Below, one piece after another: positions 30,972 through 39,800 of a DNA stretch of 41,362 bases. The notes beneath the pieces were generated by a model. It was not told the DNA's origin. It made no database searches and was given only the letters and a program-made list of their open reading frames with translations. The stretch covers positions 1 through 41,362 of the forward strand of contig CAMDQC010000031.1 in assembly GCA_945905735.1 (NCBI GenBank), given 5' to 3'. Source of the stretch: Prosthecobacter debontii (GTDB lineage: Bacteria > Verrucomicrobiota > Verrucomicrobiia > Chthoniobacterales > Chthoniobacteraceae). The position numbers were made by a program, and so were the translations under genes. Positions within the stretch are counted from its first letter, which is position 1, and every line of letters begins with the position of its first letter.

Positions 30972-33107
30972 ATGAAAACTCTGCTCCGCAAGCTCTGGGG
31001 AAATATACGCGGCCCGTGGAAGAAGCGCCTCCTCCGCGGCGTCATTATTACGATCACGGCGACTTTCATTGGGCAGTTTGGGGCGTGGTTGATCGATTGC
31101 TCGCAATGGCTGGGGAATGCGGATGGCCGCGACGTTGCAGAGGAGTCGCAGGCGTCGCGCTACTTTCATTTCGCAGGTGCCACCGTCGCTGAGACGCTGG
31201 CGCGCTACAGCTTCGATCTTCCGCAAATGTTTCGCGATTCCAAGAGGGATCGCTATCCGGCGGAGGCGTGCATTCTTTATATGGACGAAGATTCTGCGAG
31301 GGAGCTGGGGCAGGGCGATGCCTACGACAGAAAGGTCCATGCAGAGCTGATCCGCAAGCTGAAGGCGGCTGGAGCGCGCGCCGTGTTTTTCGATATTGTG
31401 TTCGGCGGAGATGCGTCCGAGCCGAGCCCTTCGGACTTGGAGTTGGCGGCGGCGCTCAAGGAATTCGGAAGCGCCTTCATCGGTGGAGGGACCGAGGAAT
31501 CGATCCGGGACAAGAGCAACAACGTCAAAATTATCCCCCCGAAGCCGCTATTTCGCAAAGCCGGAGCGCAGTGGGGGCTCCTCGTCTTTAAGCCGATTGA
31601 CTCCGACCAAGGCATCCGGGCGATGTATCCCGGCACCGATATGGTCCCCGCGCTGACTTGGCGGATGGCAGAAAAACTCGGCGCAAATCTTCCCAAGGAA
31701 CCAAGCGAGCGCATGAAGCTCCGCTGGATCAATTACTACGGGCCGACGGGGACGATTAAGAACTTCTCTTATTACGAAGCCATGATTCCGAACGGCGTTC
31801 CGGAGGGAACCTTCAAGGATAAAATCGTATTCGTCGGTGGGCGAGTGTCGCTCGCTTCGGACGCGAAAAACAGCAAGGACGCCTTTCGCACTCCCTACAC
31901 GCTGCGTCCCGGCGGCCAGTTTGCCCCCGGAGTCGAAATCCACGCCACCGCTGCGCTCAATCTTCTTCGCGGCGAAGCGCTCACGCGACTGCCGCTTGAG
32001 ACAGAGAAGCGCCTCGTTTTTTGGTTCGGCTTTTTGCTTACAGCTTTGCTCATGCCTCGGGCTCCGTGGATCGTCATTTCGAGCTGCGCGGTGGCCTCTA
32101 TCGGCGTCGCCCTGCTCGCCGTGGAAGGCGTCCAGTCTCAGTATGTATGGGGGAACTGGCTGGTCCCCTCCGTCGTCATCCCCATCATCGTCGCCTTTTC
32201 CAACTACCTCTTCGAAGGCCGCCGCCGAAACGCCATCATCGGTGCGTTCGGAAAGTATCTATCGCCGGAAATGGCGAAGCAGATCAGTACGCAGGATGTG
32301 GACTTGAAGCCCGGTGGAAAAATCATCACCGGCACCATCATGTTCACCGACCTCGAAGGCTTCACCTCGCTCTCCGAGGAGCTGGATGACCCGGCGCGCC
32401 TCTCGCACATTCTCGCCACCTACTTCACCCAGTGTACCGGGCACGTCCTCGAACTGAAGGGCACCATCGCGAAGTTCATCGGCGACGCCGTACTCGCCGT
32501 GTGGGGTGCGCCCCTGCCGGACGAAGACCACGTCCGCAACGCCGTCCTCTCCGCATGGCGACTGCACAAAGACTCGGACATCATAATCGATGGCAAGCCG
32601 CTCCTCGTCCGTGGCAAAAAAGTGCGCACCCGCATCGGCGTCCACACCGGCCAAGTGCTGGCGGGCAACCTCGGCTCCGAGCAACGCTTCGACTGGACCG
32701 TGATCGGCGACCCCGTGAACCTCGCCGCCCGTCTCGAATCGCTCAACAAACATCTCGGCACCAGCGTGCTGATCTCCGACGCCGCCTTCCAGAAAATGGG
32801 CTCCGGCTTCACCACACGGCGGCTCGGCGCATTTATCATGAAGGGAAAAGCCTCCGCGCTCGTCATCCACGAACTCCTCGGCGAAGAAGGCGTAGATGTC
32901 GTGCCGGATTGGTTGCCCGTTTTCCTCGCCGGAGTCGCAGCGTTTGAAAAAGGCGACACTGCTCTTGCAGGCGAGACGTTTAAGAAAGTCAAAGAGATGC
33001 GCGGCGGGACCGATGGCCCCTCCAACTTCTACCTCGATGAACTCGAACGCCGCGTCATAGAAGCCGCTCCTGTCTGGGACCCAGAAGTCGAATTGCACGA
33101 GAAATAA
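30972..33107 (+). CDS. CHASE2-domain class III adenylate cyclase
   Basis: The 711-residue membrane sensor begins with a membrane helix (GVIITITATFIGQFGAWLI). An extracytoplasmic CHASE2 domain (about 50-340) follows, with ACILYMDEDSARELGQGDAYDR, AGARAVFFDIVF and FKDKIVFVGGR. Three hydrophobic segments come next (WFGFLLTALLM, VASIGVALLAVEG, WLVPSVVIPIIVAFSNYLF). The cyclase domain has the metal site TIMFTDLEGFTSLSE (from about 454), KFIGDAVLAVWGAP (Lys501 region) and DWTVIGDPVNLAARLES with the transition-state Asn and Arg. The Lys and Asp substrate-choice positions favour ATP. It should make cAMP in response to an envelope signal that cannot be identified. The start lies 133 bp from the divergent miaE gene. 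Confidence 0.92.
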   Translation: MKTLLRKLWGNIRGPWKKRLLRGVIITITATFIGQFGAWLIDCSQWLGNADGRDVAEESQASRYFHFAGATVAETLARYSFDLPQMFRDSKRDRYPAEACILYMDEDSARELGQGDAYDRKVHAELIRKLKAAGARAVFFDIVFGGDASEPSPSDLELAAALKEFGSAFIGGGTEESIRDKSNNVKIIPPKPLFRKAGAQWGLLVFKPIDSDQGIRAMYPGTDMVPALTWRMAEKLGANLPKEPSERMKLRWINYYGPTGTIKNFSYYEAMIPNGVPEGTFKDKIVFVGGRVSLASDAKNSKDAFRTPYTLRPGGQFAPGVEIHATAALNLLRGEALTRLPLETEKRLVFWFGFLLTALLMPRAPWIVISSCAVASIGVALLAVEGVQSQYVWGNWLVPSVVIPIIVAFSNYLFEGRRRNAIIGAFGKYLSPEMAKQISTQDVDLKPGGKIITGTIMFTDLEGFTSLSEELDDPARLSHILATYFTQCTGHVLELKGTIAKFIGDAVLAVWGAPLPDEDHVRNAVLSAWRLHKDSDIIIDGKPLLVRGKKVRTRIGVHTGQVLAGNLGSEQRFDWTVIGDPVNLAARLESLNKHLGTSVLISDAAFQKMGSGFTTRRLGAFIMKGKASALVIHELLGEEGVDVVPDWLPVFLAGVAAFEKGDTALAGETFKKVKEMRGGTDGPSNFYLDELERRVIEAAPVWDPEVELHEK

Positions 33108-33260
33108 CCCCCATCCTCTGCGACCATCACAGGCGTTCCTGCGGCCCCGCATTCACCGCATCCCGCTTGGTTAGTTTTATCGGTGCACTCTAAGAGCGCC
33201 ATTCAGAGAATGCTCCATTTTCACCGTTGCACGTCCGAGAGAGTCGGGCATTCTACGGCC

Positions 33261-33734
33261 ATGAAATTTTCTATCCTACTGGCCTCGACCGCCCTCGCCG
33301 TATCCTCCCCACTTTACGCTCAGGAAAAGCCCGCGACTGCCGCTCCGGCGGTGCCCGCGAAGGCGCAGACAAAAGTCGTCAATGTCACCGTCGCTGAAGC
33401 GGAGAAACACATCGCTGCGGGTGTCACGGTAATCGACCTGCGCACGGAGGATGAGTTTGAACATGACCACATCAAGGGCGCGAAAAACTTGAACGCGCTG
33501 GATGAGGACTTTGAGAAAAACTTGGGTGCTCTCGATCATAACAAGCCCATCCTCGTCCATTGCCAGAGCGGTCGCCGGAGCAAGGTCGCTGTGGAGAACG
33601 TGCTTTCTAAATCGAGCTTCCCCACCGTTTACCACCTCATCGAAGGGCTCAGCGGATGGAAGAAGGCGGGCAAACCTTTGGAGGTCACGCCGACGCCAGC
33701 ACAGTCGGGCAAGCTCCCAGATCGCTTGAAATAA
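33261..33734 (+). CDS. Exported rhodanese-domain sulfurtransferase
   Basis: The chosen ATG at 33261 gives 157 residues with a signal peptide (KFSILLASTALAVSSPLYA); an in-frame ATG 26 codons earlier would not. The rhodanese fold shows VTVIDLRTEDEFEHDHIKGA and the active-site loop HCQSGRRS with Cys101 as sulfur carrier, then YHLIEGLSGWKKAGKPLE. It would act on sulfane sulfur in the periplasm; no sulfur-pathway gene is adjacent, so the partner is unknown. Confidence 0.9.
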   Translation: MKFSILLASTALAVSSPLYAQEKPATAAPAVPAKAQTKVVNVTVAEAEKHIAAGVTVIDLRTEDEFEHDHIKGAKNLNALDEDFEKNLGALDHNKPILVHCQSGRRSKVAVENVLSKSSFPTVYHLIEGLSGWKKAGKPLEVTPTPAQSGKLPDRLK

Positions 33735-33795
33735 TCAGCCTCGCACCGAACGTGTTTGACCAGCCCTATACAAATACGACAGAAGACGGCGCTTC

Positions 33796-33885
33796 ATGCT
33801 CAGCATCAGTTCGTTTCTATTTGTCGTTATCGCAATCATCGCAAGCCTTTGGTGGGCTGTTCGTGAGGAGAATGGAGTGCAGTAA
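33796..33885 (+). CDS. Possible 29-residue membrane microprotein
   Basis: A short frame, ATG at 33796 to TAA at 33885, encodes 29 residues made almost entirely of one membrane helix (SSFLFVVIAIIASLWWAV) with a charged tail RREE-like in character (VREENGVQ). Its stop overlaps the Shine-Dalgarno sequence (AAGGAGG, 33884-33890) of the response-regulator gene, whose ATG is 11 bases on, so it could be co-translated. Its own Shine-Dalgarno sequence is weak. Translation is not proven. Confidence 0.4.
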   Translation: MLSISSFLFVVIAIIASLWWAVREENGVQ

Positions 33886-33890
33886 GGAGG
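33884..33890 (+). promoter_or_regulatory. Strong Shine-Dalgarno site of the receiver gene
   Basis: AAGGAGG lies 6 bases before the ATG at 33897 and fixes that start. It overlaps the stop codon of the 29-codon frame upstream, which suggests translational coupling if that frame is used. Confidence 0.75.
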
Positions 33891-33896
33891 AACAGC

Positions 33897-34616
33897 ATGG
33901 GTAACCCAGAAGACATCCGGTGGTTGAGGGCGACGGCCAACGATTTGAATAACCTGATTCAGGTCATCTCCGAGTCCAGCAAAGCCCTTAAGCCACTCTG
34001 TGCGACCGACACGGAGGCGCTGCGTTACTATTCGTTCCTTTCGCGAGGGCTGGAACGTGCCCAACAAGTCACCGCGCAGATGGCGGCTAGGGCTGGCGGG
34101 CTGGCGGATCCCTTTCTCTCGCCTCCTTCGCCTCCTGTGGCCGCGTCGGCAGTCGAGGAACGTGTGAACGACGTCAAGAAGACCGAAAGCTCGATTCTCA
34201 ACCCGCAAGGCTCCGGCGAACTCGTCATGGTCATCGACGATGAAAAGATCGTGCTCGAACTCGCCACCACTGTCCTCATCGAAGAAGGATACCGAGTGAT
34301 TGCCGTGACGGATGTTTTCAAAGCGCTCACGATCTACGGAGAGCTGAAGGGGCAAATCGCACTCGTCATACTCGACTTCACCATGCCCATCATGGACGGG
34401 GCCGAAGTGTTTGATGAGCTCAAGAAACTCGACCGGGACGCTTCCATCATGCTCAGCAGCGGCTTTGCAGAGCAGGACAAAGTGCGGGCCATGCTCGCCC
34501 GTGGGCTCAAGGGCTTTCTGCCCAAGCCTTACACGAAAGAGAAACTGCAAGCGCAAGTCCGCTCGACGCTCGACGCAATTCGTGCAAGTCGCACCGGCGA
34601 GCGCCGCGTGCTTTAG
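33897..34616 (+). CDS. Receiver-domain protein with degenerate HisKA-like N-terminus
   Basis: The 239-residue protein has a C-terminal receiver domain (about 108-230): acidic pair VIDDEK (Asp114-115), phospho-acceptor Asp160 in LVILDFTMPIMDG, switch Ser in MLSSGF and Lys210 in FLPKPYTKEKL. The N-terminal 65 residues (RATANDLNNLIQVISESSKAL ... FLSRGLERAQQVTAQMAAR) look like the dimerisation/phosphoacceptor helices of hybrid kinases (usual form HDFNNLLxVI), but Asn15 stands where the phosphorylated His would be and no ATPase domain follows. A Pro-rich linker joins the parts. It probably takes phosphate from a kinase elsewhere and has no DNA-binding output, so protein-protein output is inferred. 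Confidence 0.85.
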   Translation: MGNPEDIRWLRATANDLNNLIQVISESSKALKPLCATDTEALRYYSFLSRGLERAQQVTAQMAARAGGLADPFLSPPSPPVAASAVEERVNDVKKTESSILNPQGSGELVMVIDDEKIVLELATTVLIEEGYRVIAVTDVFKALTIYGELKGQIALVILDFTMPIMDGAEVFDELKKLDRDASIMLSSGFAEQDKVRAMLARGLKGFLPKPYTKEKLQAQVRSTLDAIRASRTGERRVL

Positions 34617-34652
34617 TTTGGCAACGCCGCACGGCGCGGCTATCTCCACTGC

Positions 34653-36854
34653 GTGTCCACTTCGCAAAATGAAACGCCGCCGCTCGTCGTCTGGCTCGCT
34701 CGCACCGTCATCCTCTTTTTCTTTCGCCTCGTCTATAAAGTGACCGCGCGCGGCGTAGCGACGCTGCCCGAGGGCGGCTTCCTCCTCCTGCCGAATCACC
34801 TTACGTGGATCGACGCCATCATCCTCCAAGCAGCCTGCCCGCGGCCGATCCGCTTCATTGTCTGGGACCACTACTACAACTCCCGTCGGCTCGCCCCCAT
34901 CATGCGCTTCTTCGGCGTCCTCCCCATCTCGAATACCCGCGCGAAAGACACCATGAAGCTCTCCGTCGAAGCCCTCAAGCGCGGCGAAATCGTCTGCATC
35001 TTTCCCGAGGGCTCGCTCTCCCGCAGCGGCACACTCCTCCGCCTCCAGCGCGGCTACGAAATCATCGCCCGGCAGGCGAAGACGCCCGTCGTCGCTGCAT
35101 GGATGGACCAGCTCTGGGGCAGCATCTTCAGCTATCGCGGCGGGCGCTTCTTTTGGAAATGGCCCCGCGAATGGCGCTACCCGATCACCGTCGCATTCGG
35201 CGCATCACTCGCCCCGCGCGATGCGGGGATCGACGTCGTCCGCCAGCACTTCCTCGCGCTCGGCGAGCAGTGCTACCAGGAGCGCGCATTCCTGCGCGGC
35301 AGCCTCGCCGCCGCCGCACTCCGCTGCCTCTCCAGTGATGGTTCCCTCACCGTCGTTGTGGATGGTATGGACGGCTCCAGCCTCACCCGCACACAGCTCC
35401 TCGCCGCCTCCATCGCCCTCAGCCGCCTCCTCCGCGCGCAAGTCCCAGAGCGGCGCATCGCTATCGTCCTCCCTTCCTCGAAAGGCGCGATGGTCGCAAA
35501 TCTCGCCGTCATGCTCGCGGGAAAAGTGCCCGTCAATTTGAACTTCACCGCAGGCCGCGCATCCATCGAAGCGTGCATCCGCAAAGCCGGCATCCGCTGC
35601 GCCATCACCGCCGGAGTCGTGCGCGCAAAGCTCAAAGATTTCCCGTGGCCCGAGCGCGAAGTGTTGCTGGAAAAAATCATCCCGACTTTGAAGCCGAGCG
35701 CCGTCCGCTGGGGCATCGCCGCCAAACTTTTGCCCTACTGGCTCCTCCGCCGTATCGTCGGCATCTCGGAAAAAGGCGACCGTGAGGAAGCCTTCCTCCT
35801 TTTCACCAGCGGCAGCAGCGGCGAGCCAAAGGGCGTCGCCCTCACCCACCGCAACCTCCTCGCCAATGCGAACCAATTTGGCGAGATGCTCGACCTCGGT
35901 CCCACCGACGTCATCATGGGCGCGCTCCCATTTTTCCACAGCTTCGGAGCCACCGTCTGCCTCATCTTCCCCATGACCGCCGGCATTAAAGTCGTCACCT
36001 ACCCGAACCCATTGGAGACCGGCAAATGCGCCGACCTCATCGAAGCCCACAAGGCCACCGTCATGCTCGCCACGCCCACATTTTTGCGCGGCTACATGAA
36101 GCGCGCCGAGCCCCACCAGCTCCGCTCCGCAAAGTTCGCAGTCACCGGCGCGGAGAAGCTCCCCGACGAACTCGCCCTCGCATTTGAAAAGCGATTCGGC
36201 GTACCCGTCATGCAAGGCTACGGACTCACCGAGACATCGCCCGCCGCCTCATTTAATCTCCCCGACAACCCCGAAGTCGCCGACCAGCCCACCTCCCGCC
36301 TCGGCTCCTCCGGCAAACTCGTCGCCGGCCTCGCAGCAGAAATCCGCGACCCTGAGACCGACGCGCCCCTTTCCCTCCACACCACCGGGATGCTCTGGCT
36401 CAAAGGCCCCAACGTTTTCGACGGCTATCTCGACGACCCCGCCCGCACCGCCGACGTCATTAAAGACGGCTGGTTCCGCACCGGCGACCTCGCCCGGTTC
36501 GACGAAGACGGCTTCCTCTTCATCGAAGGCCGCCTCTCCCGCTTCTCCAAAATCGGCGGCGAAATGGTCCCCCACGAAACCATCGAAAACAAACTCGTCG
36601 AACTCCTCGGCCTCACCAGCGAAGGCGAACGCATCATCATGCTCACCTCCACCCCCGACGAAGCCAAAGGCGAGGCCCTCGTCATTCTCACCACTCGCCC
36701 CCTCGACACCAAAACCATCCGCGACCAACTCACCGCCGCCGGACTGCCCAACCTCTGGATACCCAAACGCATCCAGCAGGTAGAAAAAATCCCAATCCTC
36801 GCCAGCGGCAAGCTCGACCTCCAAGCGTGTAAGGCGCTCGCGGAGAAAAGTTAA
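34653..36854 (+). CDS. PlsC-type acyltransferase fused to acyl-AMP ligase (Aas-like)
   Basis: The product has 733 residues from a GTG start at 34653. Residues about 1-210 are a 1-acylglycerol-phosphate acyltransferase domain with NHLTWID (48-54, the HX4D box) and FPEGSLSRSG (from about 117). The rest is an AMP-forming ligase: LFTSGSSGEPKGVALTH (P-loop-like motif near 384), MQGYGLTETSP, GWFRTGDLARFDEDGFLFIEGR and the C-terminal KIPILASGKLD with the catalytic Lys. This order matches the bifunctional 2-acylglycerophosphoethanolamine acyltransferase/acyl-ACP synthetase (Aas) that re-acylates lysophospholipids; the major-facilitator LplT part sometimes fused is absent. It begins 36 bp after the receiver gene. 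Its stop codon overlaps that of the convergent gene. Confidence 0.88.
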   Translation: MSTSQNETPPLVVWLARTVILFFFRLVYKVTARGVATLPEGGFLLLPNHLTWIDAIILQAACPRPIRFIVWDHYYNSRRLAPIMRFFGVLPISNTRAKDTMKLSVEALKRGEIVCIFPEGSLSRSGTLLRLQRGYEIIARQAKTPVVAAWMDQLWGSIFSYRGGRFFWKWPREWRYPITVAFGASLAPRDAGIDVVRQHFLALGEQCYQERAFLRGSLAAAALRCLSSDGSLTVVVDGMDGSSLTRTQLLAASIALSRLLRAQVPERRIAIVLPSSKGAMVANLAVMLAGKVPVNLNFTAGRASIEACIRKAGIRCAITAGVVRAKLKDFPWPEREVLLEKIIPTLKPSAVRWGIAAKLLPYWLLRRIVGISEKGDREEAFLLFTSGSSGEPKGVALTHRNLLANANQFGEMLDLGPTDVIMGALPFFHSFGATVCLIFPMTAGIKVVTYPNPLETGKCADLIEAHKATVMLATPTFLRGYMKRAEPHQLRSAKFAVTGAEKLPDELALAFEKRFGVPVMQGYGLTETSPAASFNLPDNPEVADQPTSRLGSSGKLVAGLAAEIRDPETDAPLSLHTTGMLWLKGPNVFDGYLDDPARTADVIKDGWFRTGDLARFDEDGFLFIEGRLSRFSKIGGEMVPHETIENKLVELLGLTSEGERIIMLTSTPDEAKGEALVILTTRPLDTKTIRDQLTAAGLPNLWIPKRIQQVEKIPILASGKLDLQACKALAEKS

Positions 36855-39800
36855 AAACTAAACCTGCACCGCACAACCAGCGTGCGCTCGCGGGGGAGGT
36901 CGGTGAGCGGGTTGAGCGAGTTGAGTTGGTAGTCGGTGTCGGTGATGTTGAGGACTCCGGTGCTGATTTCTGCGCGGTTCTGCATGAAGCGGTATCCGGC
37001 GAAGGCGTTGACCATCCAGAACTTGTCGCCGGTGCTGCCGTCGGTGCCGAGGCTGCCGGGGGCGTAGCCTTTGTTCTCTTGATCGTAATGGGTAGCCTCG
37101 GCGCGGGCGAAGATGCCGCTGCGGTGGTTGAAGTTGGCGAAGATGGTGGCCTCGCGCAGGGTCGCTTCGAGGGCACGGACGCCGCCGGCGTAGTCGAGCG
37201 CGGAGATTTCGGGGAGGTGGGAATCTAGCTCGGAGCGGACGTAGCGGTAGCGCGCGCCGATGGACCAGTGGTCGCCGATGAGTTGGTTCACCGTCAGCGT
37301 GAGCGCGTTCTCTTTATACGCGACGCGCTCTTCGATCTGCGAGGGCAGGATGCCGATGAATGCTGGGTTCGCGGGGTCGTTCAGGATGTCGAAGACGCCG
37401 ATGCTGCGGTTGAGCCGTTGCTCGACTTGCGTGAGGTCCGCGCCGAGGTAGGTGCGGGTGGGGAGCTTGCTCTCGACGCTGATGCCTTTGACTTTGTAAT
37501 GGGCGGCCTCCACCGAGCCGAGCACGTCCTCCGAGATGGTGGAGCGGAACGCTTGGGCGAAGCCGGCCATTTGCGTGGGCTCGAGGCGGATGGATTCGTC
37601 GAAGCTGACGCCGCTGACGAACTCGGTATAGACGCCGCGCATTGTGAACAAAGGGCTCGGGGCGATGGTGAAGCCGACTTTTGGCGAGACGCGGTCGATC
37701 GACTTCTGCCGGTCGCTGATGGGCGGCGAGCGGAAGTTCTCGGGGTATTGCATGTCGTCGTAGGTGACGCCGCCGTGGATGGTGAGCCAGCTCGCGAGCT
37801 TCCAGTGCTCGTAGGCGTAAAGGGTGAGGCGGTCGAAATCTACGACGCTGTGCTGGTCGGCGGCGGGGATATTAAAGAGCCCGCTGGTGGCCGTGGCTGG
37901 GTCGCTGAGCGAGAGGCTCTGCGTGGTGTCGAATTCGCCGGACTGAATGCGTGCGCCGAGGATGAGGGTGAGTTTATCCAGCGTGACGATCTGCTGGAGG
38001 TCGGCGGAGAAAATCTCGAACTCGGAGGTGCGGCGGAAATTGAAAAGGTCGCTGGTGACGGCGGGGATGGGCGAGCCGAAGATGTCTTGCGGGCCAGTCC
38101 GTCCACGCCCGACGAGCGGTGCGATTGCGCTGGGGACGTTGCCGCGCGAGGCGAGGCCCCGGCTGAGGAAATCGGCGTCGTTCGGGAATGGGCCGGGGTC
38201 GGCGTTGACGGGGAGGAAGCCGTTGATGTCGCGGAGGACTTGGAGCTGCGAGGTCTGGTCGGCGGTGAAGGTCTGGCTGTTGCGCAGCCACGAGCCGAGG
38301 AAAAGGGTGTGGTTGCCGGGGCTCCACTCGTGGTGCCAGCCAGCGAGGAGAAAGGCGGGGTCTTGGAGTTCGCGGAAGCGCGAGGTGTTCGACTGCGTGT
38401 CGCGCAGGGAGTCGTTGTCGTAGCGGAGGCCGGCGTCGCCGGTGCGCAAATCCTGATATTTTGACTGGAGGAAAATGGAGTCGCTCGGGGCGAGCTGGAG
38501 CTTGAAAGTGGCGTAGCCTTCAAAGCGGGAGAGGTCGCTGTTTTGCTTCTTCCCGCTGTCGTATTGGTAGTCGGCATCGAGCGCATAGGACAGATTCCCG
38601 AAGGTGCCATACTGCGAGGCGATGCTGCGGAGCGAGCCGTCGGAGCGATACTCGGAGACGAAATTCAGCCCGAGCCCATCGGCCTCGAACATTTTCGAGT
38701 ATTCCTGCGCGGAGACGAACTGCGAGAGCGGCCCACCGCCGACAGGCGAGAGCAAGTTCGCGAGGAGTTGTTCGTTGAACCACGGCGTCTCGTAGCGGAG
38801 CAAAACGCGGCGTGGGTCACGGAGATTGTCGTAGGAGTTGGAGAGGAAGAGATGCGCTGCGGCGCTGCCGTAATCGGCGTTCACCGCACGGACAGCTTCG
38901 CGCACGGCGACTTCGGTCATGCCGTTGTTTTGGTAAATGGAAGCCAAGTTCGAGCTGCGCACGCCTTTGTCCTGATCGAGGAGAAACTTCGAGCGATAGA
39001 CGCGGCGGTTGTCGTTCAGCTCCAGCGAGCGTTCGAGTTCGGCGACGGATTCGTTGTAGCGGTTCTCCTGCTTGCGCTGGATGGCGGAGTAAAGCGGCGG
39101 CGTGGGGTCATCGGGGTCGAGTTCCATCGCGCGGGCGAGGTCTTTGTTTGCCAAAGTCGTGAGTTCGTCCGTGCCGGAGAAGAAGTGCTTCCAGCTCGTC
39201 GCCTCGTTGCTGAACGCCTTGCCGAGATAGCTGTGAAACATCGAGCGTGTGGGCTCCAGCACCGCAGCCGTGTGCAGGTCGCGCCGCCCCGCCTCGCGGT
39301 CGCCCTTGCGCAGCGAAGTGAGCCCGCGCCCGAGCCAAGCATTGCCCAGCGCGCCGTCTATAGAGATAGCCTTTTGGAATGAAGCGCGTGCCTCATCAAT
39401 GTGGTTCTCCGCGCTGAGGAGGAAGCCGCGCAGTGCGTGGGCTTGTGCGTTGCGGGGCGTGAGTGCGAGCGCCTTTTCCACGGCGTCTTTCGCCAACGCC
39501 GTCCGGCCAAAGCTGAACTCCATCTCGGCGACGCGAGCGAGTGCGAAGCCAGAATCAGGGAGTGGTTTGGAGAGCTTGTGTTCACCGCTGGCATTTCGCG
39601 CCGCAGCCAACGCGCCTTCAAGATTCGACTGCGACTGCTGGTAGTAAGACTCCGCAATCCACTCAGCCGCCGATGCACGTTCACCGATGGGTTTCACTCC
39701 GGCTTCGCGCTTCACGGTGGCGATGACTTTTTCCAGCGCACGCCGTCCGGGATTGCTCGCCGACACACCGCCCAACGCCGCCCGCGCCTTATCCACGCGC

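Noticed and set aside
30839..31069. Longer N-terminus for the MiaE-like protein (start at 31069 or 30910)
   Set aside because: The extra part is Arg-rich, unlike the family, and the longest form overlaps the divergent cyclase start; the ATG at 30838 gives the usual length.
33207..33254. AGAATGC/GCATTCT inverted repeat upstream of the rhodanese gene as a riboswitch or attenuator
   Set aside because: A 7 bp stem with a 34-base loop matches no known riboswitch and is weak enough to occur by chance.
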